The notes under the pieces were generated by a model that made no database searches, was not told the DNA's origin, and saw only the letters and a program-made list of their open reading frames with translations. 64,000 nucleotides of DNA from Pseudosulfitobacter pseudonitzschiae (lineage in GTDB: Bacteria > Pseudomonadota > Alphaproteobacteria > Rhodobacterales > Rhodobacteraceae): assembly GCF_002222635.1 (NCBI RefSeq), contig NZ_CP022415.1:1116001-1180000 (forward strand), written 5' to 3'. Shown here piece after piece: positions 36,581 through 46,825 of the stretch. Both the position numbers and the translations under genes were made by a program. The first letter of the stretch is position 1, and the number at the start of each line of letters is the position of its first letter.

Positions 36581-37345
36581 ATGTCTGACAAGACCCAAGA
36601 CAACAGCCCGTTCAAGAAACCCACCGTGGCCGTGACGGGTGCCAGCCGCGGCATCGGTCATGCCATCGTCAAGGAATTCCACAACTCCGGCTGGGAGGTC
36701 TTTACGCTGGCCCGCACACCGTTTTCCGAAGTGTGCCCTTGGGCCGAGGGCATTGTCCAACACATCGAAATTGATCTGGCTGATCCGGTGTCGATTCGCG
36801 CGAGTCTGGCAGAGCTGAAGAAACGTCTGGGCAATCGCGGTCTGAACGCGCTGGTGAACAATGCCGGTATCTCGCCCAAGGCGGAAGATGGCGGGCGGAT
36901 GTCCGCAACCGGCACCTCGCTTGAGGATTTCCAGCGGGTGATGATGGTTAACCTGATGGCCCCGATGATGCTGTGCAGCGAGCTGTTGGGCCCGTTGCAA
37001 CAGGCCAAGGGGGCGGTGGTCAACGTAACCTCGATTGCGGGGCAGCAGATCCATCCCTTTGCCGGATCGGCCTATGCGGTGTCCAAGGCCGGCCTGTCCG
37101 CGCTGACCCGCGAACTGGCCTTTGAACTGGGTGACAAGGGCGTGCGGGTCAACGCCGTCTCTCCGGGCGAAATTGCCACGTCGATCCTGTCCGCAGGCAC
37201 CGAAGAGATGGTCGAGCAGCAGGTGCCGATGAAACGCTTGGGCAGCCCGGTAGAAGTGGCTGAAGTCGTCAGCTTTTTGTGCAGCGCTAAAGCGTCTTAT
37301 GTGACGGGCGCCGAGATTCCGATCAACGGCGGGCAGCACGTCTGA
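36581..37345 (+). CDS. Short-chain dehydrogenase/reductase
   Basis: A 254-residue SDR. Nucleotide-binding TGASRGIGHAI at about residue 19, NNAG (ALVNNAGISPK), catalytic Ser (VNVTSIAGQQ), YxxxK as YAVSK, and the end YVTGAEIPINGGQHV. An insert NRGLNALVNN and DGGRMSATGTSLEDF in the loop region is slightly unusual. Substrate unknown. It stands alone between the lpd terminator and a degenerate gap. Confidence 0.9.
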   Translation: MSDKTQDNSPFKKPTVAVTGASRGIGHAIVKEFHNSGWEVFTLARTPFSEVCPWAEGIVQHIEIDLADPVSIRASLAELKKRLGNRGLNALVNNAGISPKAEDGGRMSATGTSLEDFQRVMMVNLMAPMMLCSELLGPLQQAKGAVVNVTSIAGQQIHPFAGSAYAVSKAGLSALTRELAFELGDKGVRVNAVSPGEIATSILSAGTEEMVEQQVPMKRLGSPVEVAEVVSFLCSAKASYVTGAEIPINGGQHV

Positions 37346-37700
37346 GAGGAACTATGCCACATAGGGTAGCACCCGCGCATAGTGCTGTCGTGTTGGTCAT
37401 TACTTTGGATGGCTTCTGTTTGGTGTAAGCCGCGCAAATGCAGAAAACTTTCTCAATGCGGGACACTACCCGGTTTGGCCTTTCCTTGGACTGTCAGATT
37501 ACCAAGCGTCCCTAAGCTCGCCCAAGTTGTTGAATGCTCGGCGCGTAACCAGCTGACAGTTGCTTGAGGGGTATGAACAAAGTGCAGTTTTATCCCCAAA
37601 GCCGTCCCATACGCATCCTGATATCCCCCGTCACACCTTTCCCATCCGCGCATCCTCTGTCAGAACGGACACAACCCCGTCCTGTGAAAGCGCCCGCCCC
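37346..37700. other. 355-base region without a convincing gene
   Basis: Between the SDR stop and the MFS start no frame looks coding: both strands have only short frames without ribosome binding sites, and composition is less GC-rich than neighbouring genes. A remnant of a lost gene is possible but I recognise nothing in it. Confidence 0.5.
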
Positions 37701-38870
37701 GTGACCAGCACCCGCACCCCCGTCGCCCTTGTATTTGCACTTTGGGGCGCGGGGCTGGGGGCGGCGGCGCAATATGGCAAGATCAGCGTGATCTTTGACC
37801 AGTTTCCACAGATTTACCCCGATGCGGGCGCGGCTGTCGGCTGGGCGGTGTCGCTAGTGGGTCTTCTCGGTATCATCTTTGGTGTTGTTGCGGGCATTCT
37901 GGTGGCGCGTATCCGCTATCGTCGGGCGCTGCTGATGTCGCTGTGGCTGGGGGCTGCGGTGTCGGCGGTGCAGGCGACAATGCCGTCGTTTCACTGGTTT
38001 CTGGCCCTGCGTGCGCTTGAGGGGCTGTCACATCTGGGGCTGGTGGTGGCCATACCGACACTGATCGCCCAGATCACCGCCCCCAAGGATCGCGGCTGGG
38101 CGCTGACCCTGTGGGGGACGTTCTTTGGCGTGGCCTTTGCGGTGCTTACATGGGCAGGGCTGCCGCTGGTGGCGGCGTGGGGTGTACCTGCACTGTTCGT
38201 GGCGCACAGCCTGTATCTGGCGACCTTTGCCGTGGTGCTGATGGTTTGGCTGCGGTCCCTGCCGGGCAAGGGGCCGGACTCGCCGCTGTCACTGGGCCAC
38301 GTTTTGCGCAGCCACCTGACGATCTACGGTTCGGCGCGGATTGCGGCACCGGGGCTGGGCTGGCTGTTCTACACATTTTGCTTTGTGTCGATCCTGACGG
38401 TGTTGCCACCCTATATCCCCGCTGAGGTCCGCGCACTGGTCATGGGAGCGATGCCGCTGACGTCGATTGCCGTTTCGATGACCTTGGGCGTGTGGTTGTT
38501 GGGGCGGCGCAGTGCGGTCTGGGTGGTCTGCTGGGGCTTCGGGCTTAGCGTGCTGTCGATTGGCTGGCTCTGGGTGCAGCCGGGTTTGCCGCTGGGTTGT
38601 CTGGCGCTGGCGGCGGCGATGGGGTTGATCCAGGGGGCGACCTTTGCCGCCGTGCCACAACTGAACGATACAGCCGCCACGCAGGCGCAGGCCAACGGGG
38701 CGATGGCGCAGATGGGCAATCTGGGCAACACGCTGGGCACGCCGGTGATGGCGGCCGCCTTGGCGGGGTTGGGCTATTCCGCCCTGCCATTGCTGGCAGG
38801 AACGGCGTTTGCCGCAGGGCTGGTGCTGCATCTTATTCTGGCAGCACAGCGCGCATCGGTCAGGGCGTGA
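37701..38870 (+). CDS. MFS transporter
   Basis: A 389-residue permease with about 12 membrane helices. Motif A-like LVARIRYRRALLMSLWLGA follows helix 2, and the protein has the start FALWGAGLGAAAQYGKISVIFDQF. The start is uncertain: GTG at 37701 is preferred because the first helix begins at once, but upstream in-frame codons back to 37560 are open. Relatives include CynX/NimT-like and other small-solute exporters; substrate not assignable. It converges with the VWA gene, overlapping its tail by 11 bases. Confidence 0.75.
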   Translation: MTSTRTPVALVFALWGAGLGAAAQYGKISVIFDQFPQIYPDAGAAVGWAVSLVGLLGIIFGVVAGILVARIRYRRALLMSLWLGAAVSAVQATMPSFHWFLALRALEGLSHLGLVVAIPTLIAQITAPKDRGWALTLWGTFFGVAFAVLTWAGLPLVAAWGVPALFVAHSLYLATFAVVLMVWLRSLPGKGPDSPLSLGHVLRSHLTIYGSARIAAPGLGWLFYTFCFVSILTVLPPYIPAEVRALVMGAMPLTSIAVSMTLGVWLLGRRSAVWVVCWGFGLSVLSIGWLWVQPGLPLGCLALAAAMGLIQGATFAAVPQLNDTAATQAQANGAMAQMGNLGNTLGTPVMAAALAGLGYSALPLLAGTAFAAGLVLHLILAAQRASVRA

Positions 38871-41556
38871 CAGTAAAGGGCTGGCGCGCCATCACCCGCC
38901 TGCCCGCGTTCATCACATAGAACAGCTCGTAGTCGCCCGGTGTTTCAGGCAGGGTCAGCAGCGCGATTTCGCCCTTTCTGGCATAGACATAAGTTTCATA
39001 GGCCTCGGACCCCGGTGCGCCGATGCCGATATAGTCACGCTGATACCCCGGCCCGTCAAAGGGGATTGCGACCTTGCTGCCTGCCGCCCCGCTTTGCGGT
39101 GCATTCAGCGTAACGGTGATGTCAGTGACAGTCACCGGCGCAGTGGCAATCACCTTGCGGCCCTGATTCAACACATAGCGCAGTTCGTAGTCGCCGGGCA
39201 GGGGCGGCATCTCCACCCGCGCAGGCGTGCCGTCGCGGGTATAGGTATAGCCGGTGTATTTCTCGCCGGGTTTGCCAATGGCTATAAAATCGCTGCGATA
39301 GTCCGGTCCCTCCCATGGGACGACGACGGTCGCGCCCACCACCGCGCCCTGCGGCGCGGTAATCTGTGCATTGACGTCCGTCAGCGTGATCATCGCAGTG
39401 GCAATCACTTCGCGGTCTTGGTTGAGGACATAGCGGACCTCGTATTCCCCCGGCTCGGTCGGCATCGTCAGTTGCACGGGCGACCCGTCGCGGGTGTAGG
39501 TGTAGTTGGTGTATTTCTCACCGACCTTGCCGATGGCGATAAAGTCGTTTTTGTAATCCGGCCCTTCCCACGGGACCGGAACCACCGCCCCCGCGATTGC
39601 CTCGGCGGGCGGGGTGACGCTGGCCTTCACCTCTGTCAGCGTGATCATCGCAGTGGCAATCACTTCGCGGTCTTGGTTAAGGACATAGCGGACCTCGTAT
39701 TCCCCCGGCTCGGTCGGCATCGTCAGCTGCACGGGCGACCCGTCGCGGGTGTAGGTGTAGTTGGTGTATTTCTCACCGACCTTGCCGATGGCGATAAAGT
39801 CGTTTTTGTAATCCGGCCCTTCCCACGGGACCGGCACCACCGCCCCCGCGACCGCCTCGGCGGGCGGGGTGACGCTGGCCTTCACCTCTGTCAGCGTGAT
39901 CATTGCAGTGGCAATCACTTCGCGGTCTTGGTTGAGGACATAGCGGACCTCGTATTCCCCCGGCTCGGTCGGCATCGTGAGTTGCACGGGCGACCCGTCG
40001 CGGGTGTAGGTGTAATTGGTGTATTTCTCACCGACCTTGCCGATGGCGATAAAGTCGTTCTTGTAATCCGGCCCTTCCCACGGGACCGGAACCACCGACC
40101 CCGCGATTGCCTCGGCGGGCGGGGTGACGCTGGCCTTCACATCGACCACGGTGATCGTGCGGCTGGCAATCACAGTGCGGTCCTGATTCATGATATAGCG
40201 CAGCTCGTAGGTGCCCGCTTCGGTGGGCATCGGCAGCGAGGCAGGGGAGCCGTCGCGGGTATAGGCGTAGTTGGTATATGCCGCGCCAGGTGCGCCCACT
40301 GCGATAAAATCACTGTTGTAATCGGGGCCACTCCATGTGACCGCGACAGAGGCGCCTGCCACGGCTGTGTCCGCTGCCTCAAGTGTAGCAGTGACGGGAG
40401 TGACGGTGATCGGGCGGGTGCCGATGATGGTGCCGTCTTTTTGGTAGTAGCGCAGTTCGAACGTGCCTGCGCGTGGGGGCATCAACAGGCTGACTGGGTT
40501 GCCGTCGCGTACATAAGAATAGTTGATCGCGCGGTTTCTGTCGTCTTGCGGGTCAGCGATGGCAACATAGTCATTCCGTTCGGCGGGGCCCGCCCAGCTT
40601 ACGGGGATGGTGTCACCCATCGGTGCAGTGTCCGCCGCCTCGAGCGTTGCAGTCACGGCGGGTTTTTCGAATACAACCGTCAGGGTCGCATCCTCGCCCG
40701 CAATCACTTGCAACTGGCCTTCCAGCGCCGTTTCGACCTGAGCGCGATAGGCGGTGATCTTGTAGGCACCGGGCAGCAGGTCCAGCACCAGCGGGTTAAC
40801 CTGCTGGTCGGTGGTCAAAGCGGACCCATCCGGTCCGGTCACGGTCCACAGCACCGGATCCTCCAGCAGCGGCGCGCTGGCGTCACCCTCGACCGCGCGC
40901 ATCGTGGTGGTGACGGGCACCGGTGCGGGCTCTGGCGTGGCGGCGATGGTGGTCAGGGCAGTGGTCAGCTCGTCTGCGTTGGCGGCGGTCAGAAAGGTGC
41001 CGCCTGTTTCCTCGGCCAGACATTGCATCTGTCCCAAGGCCTCGGCGTCGGTGACGTCAAAGCCGATGACATGGGCGGTGAAATCGATGCCTGCCTCTTC
41101 CAGCAGGCGCGCAGCTGCACAAGGGTCGGGGTTGCAGGTTTCGATCCCGTCCGAGACCAGAATAACGGTGGCCTTTTCTTCGGTGTAGCGCAGCGCTTGG
41201 GCTGCGGCGATGACCGCATCGGTCATCGGTGTCTTGCCCAGTGGTTTGATCGCGCGGACGGCTGCCCCGATGGCATTGCGGGTGTCGGGGCCGGGTGCCA
41301 CGATGGTTTCGATGTCGGTACAGTCGCCACGGGTGCGATGGCCGTAGACTGTCAGCCCCAACTGCTGATCATCGGGGATGGTCGTCAAAAGTTTGGTCAC
41401 AACCTCTTGGGCGATGGTAATCTTGGCCACTTCGTCGATCTGTCCCCACATCGACCCTGATCCATCAAGGACCAAAATGGTATTCGAGCGATCTTGCGCC
41501 ATCACAGGCTGCGCAAGCAGACCCAACACACCAAAAACTGCCAGCAGAAAACGCAT
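38860..41556 (-). CDS. Secreted VWA-domain protein with seven tandem 85-residue repeats
   Basis: An 898-residue exported protein: signal peptide ([20 protein letters not shown]), a von Willebrand A domain (residues about 24-200) with MIDAS motif DGSGSMWG at residues 31-38, [13 protein letters not shown] and [13 protein letters not shown], a short beta-domain, then seven repeats of ~85 residues, each like ...[17 protein letters not shown] then [10 protein letters not shown] then [13 protein letters not shown]. Repeats 3-5 (40140-39376) are almost identical in DNA. The repeats look like small beta-sandwich adhesion modules. Extracellular or periplasmic role in metal-dependent binding is inferred. 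No membrane anchor is seen. Confidence 0.88.
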   Translation of the reverse strand: MRFLLAVFGVLGLLAQPVMAQDRSNTILVLDGSGSMWGQIDEVAKITIAQEVVTKLLTTIPDDQQLGLTVYGHRTRGDCTDIETIVAPGPDTRNAIGAAVRAIKPLGKTPMTDAVIAAAQALRYTEEKATVILVSDGIETCNPDPCAAARLLEEAGIDFTAHVIGFDVTDAEALGQMQCLAEETGGTFLTAANADELTTALTTIAATPEPAPVPVTTTMRAVEGDASAPLLEDPVLWTVTGPDGSALTTDQQVNPLVLDLLPGAYKITAYRAQVETALEGQLQVIAGEDATLTVVFEKPAVTATLEAADTAPMGDTIPVSWAGPAERNDYVAIADPQDDRNRAINYSYVRDGNPVSLLMPPRAGTFELRYYQKDGTIIGTRPITVTPVTATLEAADTAVAGASVAVTWSGPDYNSDFIAVGAPGAAYTNYAYTRDGSPASLPMPTEAGTYELRYIMNQDRTVIASRTITVVDVKASVTPPAEAIAGSVVPVPWEGPDYKNDFIAIGKVGEKYTNYTYTRDGSPVQLTMPTEPGEYEVRYVLNQDREVIATAMITLTEVKASVTPPAEAVAGAVVPVPWEGPDYKNDFIAIGKVGEKYTNYTYTRDGSPVQLTMPTEPGEYEVRYVLNQDREVIATAMITLTEVKASVTPPAEAIAGAVVPVPWEGPDYKNDFIAIGKVGEKYTNYTYTRDGSPVQLTMPTEPGEYEVRYVLNQDREVIATAMITLTDVNAQITAPQGAVVGATVVVPWEGPDYRSDFIAIGKPGEKYTGYTYTRDGTPARVEMPPLPGDYELRYVLNQGRKVIATAPVTVTDITVTLNAPQSGAAGSKVAIPFDGPGYQRDYIGIGAPGSEAYETYVYARKGEIALLTLPETPGDYELFYVMNAGRRVMARQPFTVTP
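39376..40140 (-). repeat. Three nearly identical 255-base tandem repeats inside the VWA gene
   Basis: Repeat units 40140-39886, 39885-39631 and 39630-39376 (minus strand) are each exactly 255 bases (85 codons) and differ by only a few bases, for example Ser/Ala and Ile/Val changes near the unit start. Flanking units 2 and 6 are related but clearly diverged. Confidence 0.95.
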
Positions 41557-41677
41557 GTTCAAACCCTCTTCAAAAAATGTGCCGTTCAATATGCGGTCAA
41601 AAGATCACGCCTTTGCGAGTCGGTCCAGCCCCCCGTAGAGGGCGGCTGCTGACATATTGTGTCAGTGGTCAAGCCAT

Positions 41678-41692
41678 GTTCCCCATTGGTTC
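41678..41692. promoter_or_regulatory. Alphaproteobacterial SOS box (LexA site) upstream of uvrA
   Basis: GTTC-CCCATTG-GTTC: the direct-repeat GTTC-N7-GTTC form used by LexA in alphaproteobacteria, 65 bases before the uvrA ATG. Confidence 0.8.
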
Positions 41693-41756
41693 TGTTTTTA
41701 TCATTGGAGAATCCGCCACGGGCACCTATGTACAGACCGTTAACCTTGGGGCGGAT

Positions 41757-44657
41757 ATGGCAGAGCTGAAAAACATCGAAGTGCGCGGTGCGCGCGAGCA
41801 CAACCTGAAATCCATTGACGTGGATATTCCGCGCGACCAGCTGGTGGTGATCACCGGCCTGTCGGGGTCGGGCAAATCCTCGCTGGCCTTCGATACGATC
41901 TATGCCGAAGGGCAGCGCCGCTATGTGGAATCGCTGTCTGCCTATGCGCGCCAGTTCCTTGACATGATGCAAAAACCGGACGTGGACCACATCAGTGGCC
42001 TGTCGCCCGCGATCTCGATCGAACAAAAGACCACGTCGAAGAACCCCCGCTCGACCGTCGGCACCGTGACCGAGATTTACGACTATATGCGGCTGTTGTT
42101 CGCCCGCGTCGGTACGCCCTATTCGCCCGCCACCGGCAAGCCCATCGAGGCACAGCAGGTTCAGGACATGGTCGACCGTACGATGGCGATGAAGGAGGGC
42201 ACGCGCGCCTATCTTCTGGCGCCGGTCATCCGCGACCGCAAAGGCGAATACCGCAAGGAATTCATCGAGTTGCGCAAGCAAGGCTATCAGCGGGTCAAGG
42301 TGAACGGTGAATTTTACGATCTGGACGAGCCCCCGGTGCTGGACAAGAAATTCCGCCATGACATCGACGTGGTCGTGGACCGCATTGTGGTGCGCGAGGG
42401 GCTGGAAACGCGACTTGCTGACTCCTTGCGCACTGCGCTGAATTTGGCCGACGGCATCGCCGTTCTGGAAACCGCGCCGGTTGGGGCCGGTGGCAATGAC
42501 GACGCGGACGAGCCTGAACGCATGACGTTTTCCGAGAAATTCGCCTGCCCCGTCAGCGGCTTTACCATCCCCGAGATCGAACCGCGCCTGTTCTCCTTCA
42601 ACGCGCCCTTTGGCGCATGCCCCGATTGCGACGGGCTGGGGGTCGAGCTGTTCTTTGATGAACGTTTGGTGGTGCCCGACCAGAACCTGAAGATTTACGA
42701 CGGCGCGCTGGCGCCGTGGCGCAAGGGCAAGTCGCCCTATTTCCTGCAAACGATTGAAGCCATTGCAAAGCATTACGAATTTGACCCTCAGACCAAGTGG
42801 AAGGATCTGGATGCGCATGTGCAACAGGTGTTCCTGTTCGGTTCGGGCAAGGACGAAATCCCGTTCCGTTACGACGAAGGCGGGCGCGTTTATTCGGTGA
42901 CGCGCACGTTCGAAGGGGTCATTCCCAATATGGAACGTCGCTACCGCGAGACCGACAGCAACTGGGTCCGCGAAGAGTTCGAACGCTATCAGAACAACCG
43001 CCCCTGCGGTACCTGCCACGGTTACCGTTTGCGCCCCGAGGCGCTTGCTGTGAAAATCGGCCCTGCCGACAGGCCGGACGAATTGCTGCACGCGGGTCAG
43101 GTGGTCGAAATGTCGATCCGCGAGGCCTATGCGTGGTGCGAAACCGTGCCAGACAACCTGACCAAGCAGAAAAACGAAATCGCCCGTGCGATCCTCAAGG
43201 AAATCCGCGAGCGGCTTGGTTTTCTGAACAATGTCGGGCTTGAATACCTGACCCTCAGCCGCAACAGCGGTACATTGTCGGGTGGCGAAAGCCAGCGAAT
43301 CCGGCTGGCCAGCCAGATCGGTTCGGGGCTGACAGGGGTTCTTTATGTGCTCGACGAGCCGTCCATCGGTCTGCACCAACGCGACAACGACCGGCTGCTG
43401 GGCACGCTGAAAAATCTGCGCGATCAGGGCAATACGGTCATTGTGGTCGAACACGACGAGGAAGCGATCCGCGAGGCGGACTATGTTTTTGACATCGGAC
43501 CGGGGGCAGGGGTGCACGGCGGGCGCGTGGTGGCCCACGGCACGCCCGACCAGATCGCCGCCAACCCTGACAGCATCACCGGCCAGTATCTGACCGGGGC
43601 ACGCGAGATTGCTGTGCCCGCGACCCGTCGGAAGGGCAAGAAAAAGTCGGTGAAGGTGGTCAAGGCCTCGGGCAACAACCTTCAGGACATCACGGTTGAC
43701 TTCCCGCTGGGCAAATTTGTCTGCGTCACCGGTGTGTCGGGCGGCGGCAAATCCACGCTGACGATCGAAACCCTGTTCAAAACCGCCTCGATGCGGTTGA
43801 ACGGTGCGCGCCAGACACCAGCGCCCTGCGAAACGATCAAGGGGTTGGAGCATCTGGACAAGGTTATCGACATTGACCAACGCCCCATCGGGCGCACCCC
43901 GAGGTCGAATCCAGCGACTTACACCGGTGCCTTTACCCCGATCCGCGATTGGTTTGCGGGCCTGCCTGAGTCAAAGGCGCGCGGCTATAAGCCAGGGCGT
44001 TTCAGCTTTAACGTCAAGGGCGGGCGCTGCGAGGCCTGTCAGGGCGATGGTGTTATCAAGATCGAAATGCACTTCTTGCCCGACGTTTACGTCGAATGTG
44101 AAACCTGCAAGGGCAAGCGGTACAACCGCGAAACGCTTGAGGTCACCTTCAAGGGCAAGTCGATTGCTGACGTGCTGGATATGACGGTGGAAGACGCCCA
44201 AACCTTCTTTCAGGCGGTCCCGTCGATCCGTGAAAAAATGGACGCGCTGATGCGCGTCGGGCTGGGCTATATCAAGGTGGGCCAGCAAGCGACGACCCTT
44301 TCAGGTGGCGAGGCGCAGCGGGTAAAGCTGTCGAAAGAACTGGCCAGACGCTCGACGGGCCGGACGCTTTACATTCTGGATGAACCTACCACCGGCCTGC
44401 ACTTCGAGGATGTGCGCAAGCTGTTGGAAGTACTGCACGAACTGGTGGATCAGGGCAATTCGGTCGTGGTGATCGAACACAATCTGGATGTGGTCAAAAC
44501 CGCCGATTACCTGATCGATATCGGCCCAGAGGGCGGTGACGGCGGCGGGCAGGTGGTGGCCACAGGCACCCCCGAAGAGGTCGCTGAAGTCGCGGCCAGC
44601 CACACGGGCCGTTATCTCAAACCGATGCTGCAAGGTCGCAAGGTCGCCGCCGAATAG
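41757..44657 (+). CDS. uvrA: Excinuclease ABC subunit A
   Basis: A 966-residue ABC-type ATPase that finds DNA damage in nucleotide excision repair. Two nucleotide-binding halves: Walker A in [12 protein letters not shown] and [13 protein letters not shown] signatures [12 protein letters not shown] and [15 protein letters not shown], and Walker B in [15 protein letters not shown] and [15 protein letters not shown]. Zinc modules: CPVSG...CPDC and CEACQGDG...CETCKGKR. Start at 41757 ([18 protein letters not shown]), since this is the family N-terminus; upstream frame is leader. An SOS box precedes it, so expression is likely induced by DNA damage. Confidence 0.97.
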   Translation: MAELKNIEVRGAREHNLKSIDVDIPRDQLVVITGLSGSGKSSLAFDTIYAEGQRRYVESLSAYARQFLDMMQKPDVDHISGLSPAISIEQKTTSKNPRSTVGTVTEIYDYMRLLFARVGTPYSPATGKPIEAQQVQDMVDRTMAMKEGTRAYLLAPVIRDRKGEYRKEFIELRKQGYQRVKVNGEFYDLDEPPVLDKKFRHDIDVVVDRIVVREGLETRLADSLRTALNLADGIAVLETAPVGAGGNDDADEPERMTFSEKFACPVSGFTIPEIEPRLFSFNAPFGACPDCDGLGVELFFDERLVVPDQNLKIYDGALAPWRKGKSPYFLQTIEAIAKHYEFDPQTKWKDLDAHVQQVFLFGSGKDEIPFRYDEGGRVYSVTRTFEGVIPNMERRYRETDSNWVREEFERYQNNRPCGTCHGYRLRPEALAVKIGPADRPDELLHAGQVVEMSIREAYAWCETVPDNLTKQKNEIARAILKEIRERLGFLNNVGLEYLTLSRNSGTLSGGESQRIRLASQIGSGLTGVLYVLDEPSIGLHQRDNDRLLGTLKNLRDQGNTVIVVEHDEEAIREADYVFDIGPGAGVHGGRVVAHGTPDQIAANPDSITGQYLTGAREIAVPATRRKGKKKSVKVVKASGNNLQDITVDFPLGKFVCVTGVSGGGKSTLTIETLFKTASMRLNGARQTPAPCETIKGLEHLDKVIDIDQRPIGRTPRSNPATYTGAFTPIRDWFAGLPESKARGYKPGRFSFNVKGGRCEACQGDGVIKIEMHFLPDVYVECETCKGKRYNRETLEVTFKGKSIADVLDMTVEDAQTFFQAVPSIREKMDALMRVGLGYIKVGQQATTLSGGEAQRVKLSKELARRSTGRTLYILDEPTTGLHFEDVRKLLEVLHELVDQGNSVVVIEHNLDVVKTADYLIDIGPEGGDGGGQVVATGTPEEVAEVAASHTGRYLKPMLQGRKVAAE

Positions 44658-44675
44658 GGCGGCGACCCTGAGGCG

Positions 44676-45629
44676 TCAAAGAACGGCGCGAGCGATGCGG
44701 ATCAGTTGCAGCGTCTCGAAAGCGTCATCCTCCAGTACCAGAACTTCGCCGTTCACAGTTGCATAGTTATATCCGGTGGCGGGTGCTGGCAGACGGTACA
44801 TACGCTGAATCTCGGCCTGTGTCAGCGCTGCTGTAGGCGCCAGACCCACCCCGTCGGGTAGATCAACAACGCGCGCCAAGCTATTGACTTTCAATAAAGT
44901 ATCGTACTCCCTCATGCTAAGAAGTACTGGCATGCCGTCAATCAGCGCGTAGCGCTGGTTCAAGGGCGCAGGTGCCAGATCATAAAGGTTTGCGATCTGA
45001 CCGGAGCTCAGCAGCAACTGATCATAAGGCTGAATGTCGCGGTCGCGGTAGATGTCTACTCGGTCATTCAGCAATCGGTCATAGTAGCGGTCGTCATGAT
45101 CCACCCATTGTTCATAGGTCACACCTTGTTTGGCCAGTCCGGGTGGAACGCAAGGCGGGTCTTTCTTGGCCAAACCGGGGGGGCAGTTGCGATAGCGCAA
45201 GCGGGCTTCTTCGGGAATATCGGCATAAACCGTGTCCAGTCCCAACAGCGCCAGCGGCAGTGCAGTGATGATGCTGCGCAGGTCGCGGTCTTTTGGGGCC
45301 TGTACGTTCAGGATTTCGCGTGCGACGCGGTCCAGATCGGTGCGGTCGCGGGACTTGCGGGGACCGTTATTGCCTCTGACGTGTCCTCGGTTTGTGTCTT
45401 TGTGGCTTTTGGCTTTCTTCGGTCCGTCATTGTGCTTGTCGGCTTTGGGGCCCTTGCCCTTGGCTTTGCCTTTTTCGGATTTTCCGGGGTTATTTTTGTC
45501 GTTCTTAATCAGCAAAACCGGATCACTTTTGATGTGGACGCGGGGGGTCGCGGTGGCGGCAAGGGCGGGCACGGCAAAGCCTGTGCTGGCAACAGCAACC
45601 GACGCGACAAGGATGAGGAGATGTTTCAT
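44676..45629 (-). CDS. Secreted hypothetical protein with lysine-rich segment
   Basis: A 317-residue exported protein. Signal peptide (MKHLLILVASVAVASTGFAVPALA), then a very basic low-complexity section rich in Lys, Gly and Asp/Asn (about residues 35-105, e.g. SEKGKAKGKGPKADKHNDGPKKAK), then a folded C-terminal part with PPGLAKKDPPCVPPGLAKQG and YEQWVDHDDRYYDRLLNDR, which resembles RcnB/DUF1236-like periplasmic modules. Two cysteines are seen in the CPPG / CVPPG pair. Overlaps the AI-2E permease gene by four bases, so it is translated with it. Function unknown. Confidence 0.72.
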   Translation of the reverse strand: MKHLLILVASVAVASTGFAVPALAATATPRVHIKSDPVLLIKNDKNNPGKSEKGKAKGKGPKADKHNDGPKKAKSHKDTNRGHVRGNNGPRKSRDRTDLDRVAREILNVQAPKDRDLRSIITALPLALLGLDTVYADIPEEARLRYRNCPPGLAKKDPPCVPPGLAKQGVTYEQWVDHDDRYYDRLLNDRVDIYRDRDIQPYDQLLLSSGQIANLYDLAPAPLNQRYALIDGMPVLLSMREYDTLLKVNSLARVVDLPDGVGLAPTAALTQAEIQRMYRLPAPATGYNYATVNGEVLVLEDDAFETLQLIRIARAVL

Positions 45630-46753
45630 TTGGATTTTGTTCCTTGTTTGAGAATGTCCATTTCCAGTTTCGTTTGTGAATTGGCTCCGATGTCTTGTGC
45701 ATCGCCCAGAAACCGGCCCAGATGGCGCATCGGCTCGATCTCGTCCAGAATGATCTTGGCCACGATCAGCAATGGAACCGCCACGATCATGCCGATAACG
45801 GACCAGATATAGGCAAAAAATGCCACCACCAGAAACAGAACGGGCGCGTTCAGGTGCATCCGCCGCGAGATAAGCAGCGGCGTGACCACTTGTCCCTCGA
45901 TGCTGGTGCAAGTCATGTAGACCAGAAAAACCAGCACTGGCGACCAGATTGCACCGTATTGCGACGACGCCAAAAGGGCCGCGATGCACGCCCCCGCCAA
46001 GCCCCCGAAGTAAGGAATAAAATTCAACGCAAAGGCCATCACGCCAATTGCGATATATTGGTTCACACCCAGCGCATACAGGCATGAGCCGATGGTTAGC
46101 CCTAGCCCTGCGTTGATCAGGGTGATGCCACCCAGATAGCGGCCCAATCTGCGCTCAATTGTGGTGACAAACTCCAGCGCGCGGGTCTTGTCCTTGGTCT
46201 GGCCGATGCTTTCCACGGCGCGTTGCAGGAAAAAGTCGCCCGAACTGAGCAGGAAGAACAGCAAAAGCACCGCAAACAACAACTGGCTGACCAGTTGCGG
46301 CGCAAGTGTGAGGATCTGGCGTTTCGAGTTGTCCTCGTCCACGACGGCCACTTCGACGGGTTTTTGCGCCAAACCGTCGCTGTTTTCGATCATGTTATCA
46401 ACAGCTTCAGCGGCTTCCGCCACGGCCTTGATCGTGCCATTCTGTGCCGCACCGATGCGGTTTTGCATTTGTTCCAGCAGTTCGGGCACGTCCCGCACCA
46501 TCATGCTGACAGGTGACGAAAAGTAATAAAGTGACAGGGAAATCAGGCTGATGATCAGGCCGGTAAAGCAAAATGCGATCAGCGCACTGGGAATCCCAAG
46601 GCGTTCCAGACCGCGACGCGGACGGCTGAGCACGAAATAGGCCAGCACGGCCGCAGTAACCGGAATCAGAAATGAGGCCGCAGCGACAAGCCCGTAGATC
46701 AGCATGATGATAAAGATGCCGACGACCGGCAAAGCCGTGGAGTTCTGGCTCAT
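45626..46753 (-). CDS. AI-2E family transporter
   Basis: A 375-residue membrane protein with about eight helices. The family signature is in ALGVNQYIAIGVMAFALNFIPYFGGLAGACIAALLA and TCTSIEGQVVTPLLISRRMHLNAPVLFLVVAFFAYIWSVIGMIVAVPLL (read in parts). Despite the name, members move varied solutes, including Na+/H+ exchange and small signals, so the substrate is open. Start at 46753. The stop overlaps by four bases the gene for the basic secreted protein. Confidence 0.88.
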   Translation of the reverse strand: MSQNSTALPVVGIFIIMLIYGLVAAASFLIPVTAAVLAYFVLSRPRRGLERLGIPSALIAFCFTGLIISLISLSLYYFSSPVSMMVRDVPELLEQMQNRIGAAQNGTIKAVAEAAEAVDNMIENSDGLAQKPVEVAVVDEDNSKRQILTLAPQLVSQLLFAVLLLFFLLSSGDFFLQRAVESIGQTKDKTRALEFVTTIERRLGRYLGGITLINAGLGLTIGSCLYALGVNQYIAIGVMAFALNFIPYFGGLAGACIAALLASSQYGAIWSPVLVFLVYMTCTSIEGQVVTPLLISRRMHLNAPVLFLVVAFFAYIWSVIGMIVAVPLLIVAKIILDEIEPMRHLGRFLGDAQDIGANSQTKLEMDILKQGTKSK

Positions 46754-46825
46754 GGTTGCGTTGCCCCCCAAGGACGCATGGTTCAGGGGATAACGCCTTA
46801 TGCGTGTAAACGGTTCCTTAGGCTG

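Noticed and set aside
37382-37567. Small frame of 61 codons between SDR and MFS genes
   Set aside because: Cys/Trp-rich, no ribosome binding site, not coding-like.
39376-40140. Regular repeats that could be mistaken for a CRISPR array or satellite
   Set aside because: Units are exactly 85 codons, stay in frame, and are contiguous with no spacers, so they are protein repeats.
38809-41460. Open frame of 883 codons on the plus strand with strong internal repeats
   Set aside because: The repeats are the antisense of the VWA gene repeats; the VWA frame has signal peptide, MIDAS motif and folded modules.
41586-43880. Open frame of 764 codons on the minus strand over uvrA
   Set aside because: Shadow of uvrA; no ribosome binding site or domain.
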